Assembly: GCA_050290225.1 (NCBI GenBank)
Contig: JBNKHG010000033.1
Location: 62,001 to 126,000 of the forward strand
Origin: JBNKHG01 sp050290225
GTDB lineage: Bacteria; Pseudomonadota; Gammaproteobacteria; Pseudomonadales; Cellvibrionaceae
Direction of reading: 5' to 3'
Length of the DNA stretch: 64,000 bases
Under the pieces are notes generated by a model, which saw only the letters and a program-made list of their open reading frames with translations, did not search any database and was not told where the DNA came from. Within the stretch, counting starts at the first letter, position 1. Each line of letters begins with the position of its first letter. A program made the position numbers and the translations under genes. This document shows positions 9,182 through 17,603 of the stretch, one piece after another.

Positions 9182-9520
9182 CTGGAATCTGCCGGCATAA
9201 TTCGCCAATACGTGGCATTGGTTGACCCCGCACATATGGGTCTCAATTTAAACGTCTTCCTATTTATCAGCCTGAGATCACAAAATCGTCAGTTATTGCA
9301 CGACTTCGAAAAGAACATCGGCTCTCACGAGGAGGTCATGGAATGCTATTTAATGACCGGGGAAGCAGACTATATGGTTCGTGGCGTCATGCCGGATGTA
9401 AGCTCACTCGAACGCTTTATCGTCGACCGGCTGTCGCCCATGCCTGAAGTGGAGAAGATCCGATCAAGCATCGCCTTAAAGCAGGTGCGCTATAAAATCG
9501 CGTTACCCATAAGACATTAA
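9182..9520 (+). pseudogene. Lrp/AsnC regulator fragment, helix-turn-helix part lost
   Basis: The reading frame gives LESAGIIRQYVALVDPAHMG followed by LNVFLFISLRSQNRQLLHDF and ends LKQVRYKIALP. This is the linker and ligand-binding (RAM) domain of an Lrp/AsnC-type regulator. The N-terminal winged-helix domain that should precede LESAGI is absent: the sequence runs directly back into the stop codon of the PTPS gene. No start codon precedes the first recognisable residues, although a GTG at 9212 could start a domain-only protein. This looks like a deletion scar. Confidence 0.75.
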
Positions 9521-9600
9521 AGTGCGCTACTGATCGGTGGTCATGACTGAGCACAACCAGCACGTAGAGAACACGAAATTTAGCCGCAGGAACGGAATAA

Positions 9601-10080
9601 TCAACCGGGGGCAGCGGCAATAGCAGGCCATCGCCCAGCCCACGGGCAGGCTTGCTCCAGCTGCCGAGCAAAATTCAACAACAACCCCTCTTTTCCATAA
9701 CCGGCAATGCATTGCGTTCCTACGGGAAGGCTGTCGTTGGTCCAGTACAAGGGCACCGACATGGCGGGAATACCGGCGGCGTTGGCGATGGTGGTATGAA
9801 ACGCGTAGTTGTTTAAGCGTTCGGCCATCTCATTAAAATGGCGTTTTCCGTTTATGACTCCGCTTTCCAGTGGCGGCTCTCCCAATACAGGGGTCAGCAG
9901 GATATCGAACTGTTCGAGGAATCCACAGATTGCATAGACCGTGGGTTGCATCAGTCCGGCGCACTGATGGGCGGAGACTCCACCGGATTGGCTTTCCGCT
10001 GCTTCGGCAAGATCCAGCGTCCATGTTTCGAGGTAAGCTTCCCAGTACACATCCGCGCATGCCCCGGACCCTTTGGTCAC
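9601..10080 (-). pseudogene. Amidase C-terminal fragment
   Basis: About 150 residues with the end of the amidase signature family: ILLTPVLGEPPLESG, then NAAGIPAMSVPLYW with DSLPVGTQCIAGYG, and a final LEQACPWAGRWP. The Ser-Ser-Lys catalytic core that lies upstream in a complete amidase of about 470 residues is missing. Homology stops near 10070, exactly where a plus-strand secreted-protein gene begins, so the two broken genes meet at a junction. It is not expected to be active. Confidence 0.75.
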
Positions 10081-11797
10081 CTACCCCGGCCTTTACGCCT
10101 ATTCCCTGGAGCTGGCGAATACTGCCAGCGCTTGCTACCGCGGAGGAACGGTGGCATCCCAGATAAACACCTGGTGCAGCGCAAAGCCTTCTGTATGCCC
10201 CGGTTACGACTCCGGTATGTGGATCGGCGAACAGTTCCTGGTGGAGGATTTTTCCACCAATCCCCCGGAATATGGCGGAGCCGCGGCTTACGACCACGGT
10301 TGGGACGCTGCGATGATGGTGGAAGCGTGGATTCAGGAAACTGACCCGGTGCGCAAAGCGACTTACGAGGCCTCGGCGAGACTGGCCGCGGACTGGAGCG
10401 AGGTGGAACCGTCTGTGCGCAATCACAACTACACCGCCAAGAATATTTGGGTCCTGGCACAGCTGTATGCCATCACCGGGGAATCCCGCTATAAAACCGA
10501 GCTTGAAAACAAGCTCGATCGCAACTTGAAACCGGGCGTATTGATGGACGCGAATAGTGACGGCTTTGTCGACGGGATGTCCAACCAGCCGTTCAGCGGG
10601 TTGACCCTGTCCGCCCAAACACCCGGCCGTATGTGGGACGGACACAACGCCAATCCCTGGTATCACTCGATGAACGCCTGGGCGGCGGTGGAAGCTTATG
10701 TTGCATTTCGCGATCGGGGAGATACCGCCAGGGCTGCGGACATTCGTCCGTATATGATCGCCATGCTCGATAACCTGGCGGTCGAGCTGGTAACCCAGGG
10801 ACCGCCCGCGACGAGCGGCGAGCATATGTGGCCGATCCCCTATGCCCTCCGGACCGCCCTGTGGAAAGTCGCCGATTATGAGATCGAGTCCCATCCACTT
10901 TGGGAGGATGCGGTGGCGACGCTTTACAACTGGGGGTTGTTTAACAGTATCGATACCAGCGTTAACAATCTCAGCGGTCGCGGTACCGCCGCGCTGGGCC
11001 TTTACTTGGTTTATTTATCGGGCACCACCTATGAACCCCTGGATCAACGGCTGAATTCAGCAAGCAGTACTCCCGCCAGCGACCCGACCCCCGCGGACCT
11101 GGCAACCGACGTCCCGGTGACCGCAGACCTGACCTGGGCAGCCGGCGTCAATGCCGTCTCTCACGATGTTTATGTAGGGACAAATGCGAGTTTAAGCGCA
11201 GGTGATTTTCAGGCGAACCAGACCGGCACGACCTTTGATCCAGGCTCGTTGAACGCCAATACAACCTACTACTGGCGAATCGATGAGCTTGACGGCAGCA
11301 GTACGATCACCGGTCCGGTTTGGAGCTTCACCACTGAGCAGGGAAGCGGCGGTCCGGCAGTACTGCTCTACGACGACTTCGAAAGCAACAGTTTTGCAAC
11401 CGAAGGCTGGACAACAAATTGGGGCATAACCACGCAGACGTCCGTGTCGGGCAATCGTGCGGCGGTCTGTACATTTACGGACAGTGACTTGATCTCGCGT
11501 TCGCTCGACACTTCCGGGCTATCGCAATTAACGGTGTCTTTTTACTACTACGACGACGATATCGATAACAACGATAATGTTTATCTGCAATTCTATAATG
11601 GTATCAGTTACGTGAATATCTTCGAACTCGGGAACACCTCGCCGGAAGACAACTGGCATTTCTACACGCTGACCGTCCCCAATTCCGGTTCCGAATCCCA
11701 GTACTTTCATTCGAACTTCAAGATCAGGATAAGTAGGTCCGGTATTGACTGGAATGAAAATCTCGGCATAGACGATGTCAAGGTAGAAGTGCAATAG
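10073..11797 (+). CDS. Secreted modular protein, probably carbohydrate-related, 5'-truncated
   Basis: A frame of 574 codons with no ATG at its head and no signal peptide; its first recognisable residues (YPGLYAYSLELANTASACY) already lie inside a domain. Residues up to about 325 are an all-alpha repeat region rich in Trp and Tyr (NIWVLAQLYAITGE, NPWYHSMNAWAAVEAY), like toroid-fold glycan-active proteins. Next comes a fibronectin-III-like module (TPADLATDVPVTADLTW to TTYYWRIDEL), then a C-terminal beta-sandwich (LLYDDFESNSFATEGW to LGIDDVKVEV) of the kind often used for glycan or surface binding. It is probably a remnant of an exported enzyme. The specific family was not recognised. Confidence 0.6.
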   Translation: MVTYPGLYAYSLELANTASACYRGGTVASQINTWCSAKPSVCPGYDSGMWIGEQFLVEDFSTNPPEYGGAAAYDHGWDAAMMVEAWIQETDPVRKATYEASARLAADWSEVEPSVRNHNYTAKNIWVLAQLYAITGESRYKTELENKLDRNLKPGVLMDANSDGFVDGMSNQPFSGLTLSAQTPGRMWDGHNANPWYHSMNAWAAVEAYVAFRDRGDTARAADIRPYMIAMLDNLAVELVTQGPPATSGEHMWPIPYALRTALWKVADYEIESHPLWEDAVATLYNWGLFNSIDTSVNNLSGRGTAALGLYLVYLSGTTYEPLDQRLNSASSTPASDPTPADLATDVPVTADLTWAAGVNAVSHDVYVGTNASLSAGDFQANQTGTTFDPGSLNANTTYYWRIDELDGSSTITGPVWSFTTEQGSGGPAVLLYDDFESNSFATEGWTTNWGITTQTSVSGNRAAVCTFTDSDLISRSLDTSGLSQLTVSFYYYDDDIDNNDNVYLQFYNGISYVNIFELGNTSPEDNWHFYTLTVPNSGSESQYFHSNFKIRISRSGIDWNENLGIDDVKVEVQ

Positions 11798-11820
11798 CGC
11801 GTTAAATTGAGTTAAAAGTC

Positions 11821-11840
11821 GCCCCCTGGAAACAGGGGGC
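11821..11840 (+). terminator. Hairpin after the secreted modular protein
   Basis: GCCCCCTG and CAGGGGGC form a perfect 8-bp stem around a GAAA tetraloop, 24 bases after the stop codon. There is no strong T run after it, so it is a likely but not textbook terminator. Confidence 0.55.
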
Positions 11841-11879
11841 ACACTTCTCCATTATCTTCCCAATCCAGGGTATTTTTTA

Positions 11880-12480
11880 TTATCCTCGTTGAAAAACCTG
11901 TGCAGGATATTGCACAGCGATACCGAAGATCGTCAGCGGCTCTATCGCGGCGCGGCGACGGCGTTGCTTCCGCTTTTTGTCTCGTCGATATCGGTTGTCT
12001 CTTTTTAGAGGTGGCTTGGGCAATACAATGTCAGCACCGGCGGCTTCTTTCACGCCGCGATAACCCCGGTCACAGACCGCCTCTTTGATACCTGATTCTC
12101 TGACTTCGTTTGCTTTGCTAGTTACCTCATCCAAGGTCTTGCTGTCGTGAACATTTTCTTCCTGGCTTACTGCGCTTAAGATAATCCTTTCCTTAGCTTT
12201 CGATACAATAGAGACCTTTGTGTCGTACTCATACGGCTTATAGTCTTCGCCTTTCGCGACACAGTAAATTTGCGGTTCGTGCAAGCTGTAAATCTTGTCT
12301 TTGTCGCTTTTTTCTGCTTCAGTACTCGCTCATACAATGAGAAATCGTCAAGGTATGCCTGCAAGATATCTTCCGGTAATTCTTTCTTCAGTTCTCGCAG
12401 TAAAATTCCAGCAATCGTTCTCAGCCGTTTTACCGCTTTTTTAGCACTGGAACGCTATTCTTCACTGGATTCGACTGCCG
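11880..12480 (-). mobile_element. IS5-type transposase remnant, frameshifted and truncated
   Basis: Minus-strand pieces read ELPEDILQAYLDDFSLYERV with KQKK, then in the next frame IYSLHEPQIYCVAKGEDYKP, followed by TKVSI, DRGYRGVKEAAGADIVLPK and KRKQRRRRAAIEP. These are the middle and C-terminal parts of an IS5-family DDE transposase. The frame changes in a run of six A (near 12307), and homology stops at AIEP, so the last catalytic part is gone. The upstream part is cut as well. No terminal inverted repeats were identified. It is inactive. Confidence 0.75.
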
Positions 12481-12499
12481 GATGAATTGCACCCGCGAC

Positions 12500-12703
12500 A
12501 TCCTTTCAAGGGTCCCGGCGGTTACGGGACGACCTGTGGAATGATCACGGTATCCAGTTCAACTGCAAGCGGGTACAGCGACTTTGGTTGAACTTGTTTT
12601 TGGCCAAAGGCCAGTTCTCCATCGGCGTGGTGGAAGGTTTTAATAAGAAATTGAAACTGACCACCAGAAAGCCGTGTGGATTTAAGCCTTTTCACACGAT
12701 AGA
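12500..12703 (+). mobile_element. Transposase C-terminal remnant (ISL3-like)
   Basis: The plus strand reads RRLRDDLWNDHGIQFNCKRV, then AKGQFSIGVVEGFNKKLKLT and TRKPCGFKPFHTIE. The VEGFN-KLKLTTRK-GF block is the C-terminal signature of ISL3-like transposases. Only about 65 codons survive; the frame then runs into a transcription terminator. Confidence 0.6.
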
Positions 12704-12733
12704 AAAAGGGCCCTCTGGAAATCCAGAGAGCCC
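12702..12733 (-). terminator. Rho-independent terminator of the first TonB receptor
   Basis: Read on the minus strand, GGGCTCTCTGGA pairs with TCCAGAGGGCCC around a short loop and is followed by CTTTTTC. It lies 27 bases after the receptor stop codon. Confidence 0.75.
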
Positions 12734-12759
12734 TTGATCATACGAGGCAAGCAGGTTAA

Positions 12760-15138
12760 TTAAAACCCATACTGGAGTGACAGGCCAACCGTACGTGGAC
12801 GCAGAGTACGCCCTAAAATTTCGCTCGATTGCCCAATTCTAACCTCTGTTGTCTCAGGAGACTCGTCGGTCAAATTTTCGACAAATAAAGCCGCATCAAA
12901 TGCTCCGAATGACGCGCCGGCACGCAATGACACGCTATACACTGCTTCTGCATCGCGAATAACAGCGTCGCCACCAAAGACATCATCGGGTGCACTGCGA
13001 TCATAACTGCCTACGTAGCTGTATGACAGGTTGCCATAGGCGTCAAAACCATCGAACGCGTGATTATAGTACAACGCAGCACTACCACTCAGTTTAGGAA
13101 CGGCCAGAGGCTGCCCTTCTTTGGTGAAGGTAATACCATTTTTAACCACGGTATCTTCAAACTCGGCATCAGTGTAGCCCGCAGACAAGGTTAGCCTGAA
13201 GTCCTGGCTCAACTGCATATTGAGGTCCACATCAGCACCATTACTGCTGGCCTCACCTAGATTATCGGTATAGACATTGGCGCAACTTGGCAAAAAGACA
13301 ATGGTCTGGATATCCGACCAATCGATATGGTAGGCACTAAACGACACTTCCATTCGCCCACCAGCCAGCGTGTTCTTGGTTCCGATTTCATAGCTCCAGA
13401 GCGAGTCAGAGCCATAGGTCAGTGGATTACCGCTCTCTGGCAAGTCCGGACTACAAGGCGAGCCACGATAATCCGGATTATTTCCACCAATTCGAAAACC
13501 TTTTGCGGCTGATGCGTAGATCAGGGTGTCATCATCTGGTTGATAGCTAATATTGAATTTAGGCGTGATTGGGGATTCTTTTTGAACACCCGCTGCAGCT
13601 GTCGGTCCGCCAACCCATGGCCCTTCCTGAAAACGACTACCGTCGAATTCAGTTTTAGAAAAACGCGAGCCCAAGGTTATGGACAGGACATCAGACACCG
13701 CGTAAGTCAAACTACCATAGGCCGCCAATTCCTCTTCCGTGTTCTTGACACTTTCATGGTAGGATACTGGCAGACCCAATGTCTCTGACAAAGGCCCCGT
13801 AATGTTTGGCCCAAAAATAGTAAACGGCGGTAAAAATGGCAGCAGTGCATCAATGGCTTCATTGACATCGCCGTACTGATACCGTTCACGTTTCAGTTCG
13901 TTTTTCTGGAAGTACAACCCAGCCACCCAGGAAAATTTGGAATCAGCATTATCCGTAGAGGTAAACCGCAATTCCTCCGTCATGGTTTCCTGTTCAATGT
14001 TGGCATACATGTGACCGACATAATCAACAGGTAAATCGATACCGATTGGTGCATCCACTCCAAGAACGTCATTTTCAATAAGATGAAATGTAGAGGCATC
14101 GTTATTTGTCCAGTCATTCACCTGGAAGTTATCACGCGACAAATAGGACGTAATCGAACGAACTGAAAAGTGATCAGCGTCGTAATCAAAGGTCAAACTC
14201 GATAAGGTGAATTCGTCTTCATCCGGCTGGGCTCGCATCGTAAACGTTTGATTTTCAGGTGCACTCTGCCAATAGAGGTCCGTATCGTCTATATCTCTTT
14301 TTTGATAGAAAACTGATGGGGTCACAGAAAGCGCATTTGTTGCCTGCCAGGTTAGCGCCACGCGAGCAGCGGTGGTGGTAGCGGAATCGACATTTTCGTC
14401 CAACACAGCTCCCGTGACTGGATCGGCGCGATCGATATAACCCCCTTCATCACGATAAAATCCACCGACACGAATACCCAACTTACCATCAATTAACGGC
14501 ATTCCACCAACAACGGAAAACTGATGGGTAGGGTCCCCGTCAGTGGTGGATGCCAATTCCCCACCCACAGTAAACGACCTTTCACTCAGGCTTGGCTGTG
14601 GGGTAATATAGCGAAGTGCACCACCTTCTGCACTTCCACCATACAAGGTTCCTTGTGGGCCACGTAAAACTTCTATGCGTTCCAAATCAAAAACGTACGG
14701 AGAAACTGATGCACCCAAATCATCGTTACGTTGTGCCAGCGGTACATCGTCCAGATAAAAACCCGTTGTTGCAGCGCCTGCGCCAGGAGAGGTAATACCG
14801 CGTATTGCTACGCTACCCCATCCGAATTCGTTGCCGGACTCCGCTACTAACGACGGTGTGGAACGTGCGATATCGTCCAAATCCCTAATGTTGCGCTGGG
14901 TTAAAGCTTCACTGCTGAATGCTGAAATACTTACAGGTACATCCATTACTGTTTCAGCGCGTCGCTGGGCGGTAACCACTATCTCTTCCAGCATAAAACT
15001 ATTGCCGTCTGACTGCGCCAACGTGCCCGCTGCATTCAACAACATAGAGCTGGCAACAAAAATTCCCAATGGTGCGGGACGCGATATTTTAAACAAACCC
15101 GGATTTAAGCTAACTTTTTGCGATTCTTGTGGCTTCAT
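12760..15138 (-). CDS. TonB-dependent outer-membrane receptor
   Basis: About 792 residues from the ATG at 15138, with GAGAGAGAC just upstream as ribosome binding site; a longer frame to 15177 lacks a better start. It has an N-terminal export signal (LGIFVASSMLLNAAGTLAQS), a TonB-box-like EEIVVTAQRR, and a plug domain with IEVLRGPQGTLYG and GALRYITP. A 22-strand barrel ends in RTVGLSLQYGF with the C-terminal Phe used for outer-membrane insertion. It should import a scarce or bulky substrate using TonB energy. Its closest neighbour upstream is a lipoprotein amidohydrolase, and the aromatic catabolic set nearby suggests an aromatic ligand; this last point is inference. Confidence 0.93.
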   Translation of the reverse strand: MKPQESQKVSLNPGLFKISRPAPLGIFVASSMLLNAAGTLAQSDGNSFMLEEIVVTAQRRAETVMDVPVSISAFSSEALTQRNIRDLDDIARSTPSLVAESGNEFGWGSVAIRGITSPGAGAATTGFYLDDVPLAQRNDDLGASVSPYVFDLERIEVLRGPQGTLYGGSAEGGALRYITPQPSLSERSFTVGGELASTTDGDPTHQFSVVGGMPLIDGKLGIRVGGFYRDEGGYIDRADPVTGAVLDENVDSATTTAARVALTWQATNALSVTPSVFYQKRDIDDTDLYWQSAPENQTFTMRAQPDEDEFTLSSLTFDYDADHFSVRSITSYLSRDNFQVNDWTNNDASTFHLIENDVLGVDAPIGIDLPVDYVGHMYANIEQETMTEELRFTSTDNADSKFSWVAGLYFQKNELKRERYQYGDVNEAIDALLPFLPPFTIFGPNITGPLSETLGLPVSYHESVKNTEEELAAYGSLTYAVSDVLSITLGSRFSKTEFDGSRFQEGPWVGGPTAAAGVQKESPITPKFNISYQPDDDTLIYASAAKGFRIGGNNPDYRGSPCSPDLPESGNPLTYGSDSLWSYEIGTKNTLAGGRMEVSFSAYHIDWSDIQTIVFLPSCANVYTDNLGEASSNGADVDLNMQLSQDFRLTLSAGYTDAEFEDTVVKNGITFTKEGQPLAVPKLSGSAALYYNHAFDGFDAYGNLSYSYVGSYDRSAPDDVFGGDAVIRDAEAVYSVSLRAGASFGAFDAALFVENLTDESPETTEVRIGQSSEILGRTLRPRTVGLSLQYGF

Positions 15139-15230
15139 ATCAAGTCTCTCTCGTCTAACGTTGAAGTGCACGGCCAATATGACCGCTTGAACGGGAGCTC
15201 TCCGGCTCCCTTTTTACATAAAGCGGAACT

Positions 15231-17081
15231 TCACAGTGACGGAGAATGATAAACCTCACGTCCACCTACAAATGTTTGCACCACATTAGTTTTAGCGACG
15301 TTTTCCGGCGCTATATCGGTGATGTCTTGATCTATCACGATCATGTCGGCGAACTTACCCACCTCTAACGAGCCAATATAGGCATCCATATTTAGAGAGT
15401 AAGCAGAGTTCAAGGTGATGGCGCGTATGGCTGTGTGGATATCAAGGCCGGGATCATCTCCCAACCGCCCCTGATACTTGGGTTCCGTGTCGGACGCATT
15501 GGTACGAGTAACGCCCACTTGCATAGCCAGCCACTCATTTAACGGATCAACCGGCCAGTCACTGCCATATGCAACGCGCGCACCGGCCTGCTTAAATTTG
15601 CCTGAGGTTTCCAAATACATGAACCGCTCCGGACCGATGTAGTCTTTAACCGAATCGATAGTGTCGGGTGCAGGCTTGCCCCACTGCAACGAGAGCATAG
15701 GAATTGCATTGAGTTCAGCAAAACGTGCATAGTCTTCCGGATCCACCAGTTCATTGTGAGCCAATGAGGGACGAAAAGCGGGATTATTGAATTTTTTACG
15801 GGCGGCCGCTATTGCATTGAGCGCAACTTTGACAGCCTTGTCGCCCGTTGTGTGCATATGGGCATTTATATCATTTTCAACCAATGCTTCCAGTAACTGT
15901 GTTAGCAGGCTTTCTGAGAAATACAGTGAACCGGTTTTTTCACTCGGCTGCCAATCCTGGTGGTCAGAACTGCCTGTATTATGTAAATATGGCGATACAA
16001 GCGCTCCGGTCTGCGCCGGGGCCTGAATCACACCATCGACAAATATCTTTGCGGTAGCAACAGATATTCCCGGCTCCGTGGCAGCAACCGGGGTATCAAA
16101 CTGACTGGCAAGACCATTGATATAAGCAACCACTTCTTTTGGATTTTCCGCTGCCTCGGGAGAGATAACAGGCGCCAGGTTCGCGCGAACCGTTAGCTTG
16201 CCCTCGTCGCGCAATTGGGTAAACGCCACCAGGCTATCCTCACTGGCTGCAGCATCAAAAACGCTGGTTATACCCTGCGCATTGAGCGCCTGCATAGCCG
16301 CTTTCAAATCGGCCAGACTTTTCTTTCGCTGTTCTGCGTCAGACAATTTAGGCTTGGCACTATTGACCATCCACATCGCGCCATCGAGGAAAATGCCGGT
16401 AGCCTTACCCGTTTTATCTCTGACAATTTTGCCGTCACTGGGGTCAGGCGAATCGTCGGTAATACCTGCGACCTTTATTGCCTTGGAATTGGCAGCCATG
16501 GAGTGAAAATCACTGCCGGTAACAACAACAGGTCGATCCGTCGGTAAACGATCCAATATTGCTGCCGTAAGATCTGCACCCTCCGGCTTCATTGCTTGAC
16601 GAAACCAGCCCCGCACTTCCAACCAGCGATCAGACGGCGCTCCCTGCTCCTGATCCAGACAAGCGGTGATCATTGCCAAGGCTTCATCAACCGTCAGGCT
16701 CATATATTTGAGAGAACAACTGGTAAGCTGGGCACCGCCGCTTACCGGATGCATATGACCGTCCACCAAACCTGGCATAAGCATTTTGCCGTTCAGGTCG
16801 ATCACCTCGGTAGACTCGCCTACTAACCGGCTAACGTCCGCGTTTGAACCCAGCGCAATAATTTTGCCGTTTTTAATAGCCACCGCGGCAACAACATCAT
16901 TATTGTTATTGGCGGTATAAACACGCCCATTGTGAAAAACAGTATCTGCCGACAGCATGTCCATATCGGGCTTGGTGCTATAGGTACAGCCCCCCAAGGT
17001 GACGATCAGGAAGGTAATGGCAAGGAGTTGACTAACGTTGAGAAAGGCTAAAACGACTCGAAAATTAAATCGAAATTCCAT
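15231..17081 (-). CDS. Lipoprotein amidohydrolase (amidohydrolase 3 / YtcJ-like)
   Basis: A 616-residue metal-dependent hydrolase. The N-terminus has a hydrophobic segment ending in LGGC (Cys 32), a lipobox, so it is probably anchored to a membrane and faces the periplasm. Metal-binding HxH is in PGLVDGHMHP. A later HMHTTGDKAV and GSDWPVDPLNEW with the final catalytic Asp complete the amidohydrolase-3 pattern, and the C-terminus has the usual VGKFADMIVIDQD. The family hydrolyses amides, formamides or cyclic amides; the substrate here is unknown. It lies 92 bases upstream of the first TonB receptor on the same strand and may share its mRNA. Confidence 0.88.
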   Translation of the reverse strand: MEFRFNFRVVLAFLNVSQLLAITFLIVTLGGCTYSTKPDMDMLSADTVFHNGRVYTANNNNDVVAAVAIKNGKIIALGSNADVSRLVGESTEVIDLNGKMLMPGLVDGHMHPVSGGAQLTSCSLKYMSLTVDEALAMITACLDQEQGAPSDRWLEVRGWFRQAMKPEGADLTAAILDRLPTDRPVVVTGSDFHSMAANSKAIKVAGITDDSPDPSDGKIVRDKTGKATGIFLDGAMWMVNSAKPKLSDAEQRKKSLADLKAAMQALNAQGITSVFDAAASEDSLVAFTQLRDEGKLTVRANLAPVISPEAAENPKEVVAYINGLASQFDTPVAATEPGISVATAKIFVDGVIQAPAQTGALVSPYLHNTGSSDHQDWQPSEKTGSLYFSESLLTQLLEALVENDINAHMHTTGDKAVKVALNAIAAARKKFNNPAFRPSLAHNELVDPEDYARFAELNAIPMLSLQWGKPAPDTIDSVKDYIGPERFMYLETSGKFKQAGARVAYGSDWPVDPLNEWLAMQVGVTRTNASDTEPKYQGRLGDDPGLDIHTAIRAITLNSAYSLNMDAYIGSLEVGKFADMIVIDQDITDIAPENVAKTNVVQTFVGGREVYHSPSL

Positions 17082-17157
17082 AAAAAGACCTTATTAATTC
17101 TTATATACTGGAATGAACTCTAGTTGCTTATAGCCCCGGCAAAGCCATCTTCCGGCC

Positions 17158-17469
17158 TCAATCGTTTAAATTGGCAGTCATAATACTAAACCCTGCACCA
17201 GCTAGATAACATAACCAATTTGGGGTAGATCGGGCCATTTCAGTATAGACCTCCTCCTGGGGCCAGTTTACAGGGCCGGCGTTGGCGGAATTGTGCAGCT
17301 CTTCCAGCAGTGCGGGATTAAAATAAAGCCTGGGCGCCACCGTATGAATCTGGTTGGCGACAATGGGTACGGTGCTGCGCAGGTTCGGATGGGCCGCCGC
17401 CGGGACCCGCAGAATATCGAACTGGATCAGCACTTCGGCGATTTTGCGGTGGGGACGAACGCCCGCCAT
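17158..17469 (-). CDS. Unrecognised fragment or small ORF
   Basis: An open frame of about 103 codons (IAEVLIQFDILRVPAAAHPN to FSIMTANLND). It reads like part of a real protein: mixed hydrophobic pattern and no low-complexity or strongly basic bias. The frame is open upstream of the first ATG, but no family was recognised and no ribosome binding site is clear. It sits between the lipoprotein amidohydrolase and the second TonB receptor and may be a gene remnant. Confidence 0.3.
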   Translation of the reverse strand: MAGVRPHRKIAEVLIQFDILRVPAAAHPNLRSTVPIVANQIHTVAPRLYFNPALLEELHNSANAGPVNWPQEEVYTEMARSTPNWLCYLAGAGFSIMTANLND

Positions 17470-17603
17470 ACGCGGACGCCTCTTTACGCCAGTTGCAGCA
17501 TCACTCGATCCAACCCGAAGATAAGTGGAACTTCCCCCCCTCCGAGCAGACCAGAATGAAGTTGGAACTGTAACCGCACAAATTCAAAACGAATCTAATC
17601 CTG

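Noticed and set aside
9833..10894. 353-codon minus-strand frame opposite the modular protein
   Set aside because: It lies opposite the well-supported plus-strand modular protein and has no recognisable motif.
12305..12320. A6 run in the IS5-type remnant as a programmed frameshift
   Set aside because: Related transposases are normally a single frame and this copy is also truncated, so a mutational frameshift is more likely.
15185..15215. GGGAGC/GCTCCC hairpin followed by T run on the plus strand
   Set aside because: It has the form of a terminator but no plus-strand gene ends there; possible only for an antisense transcript.
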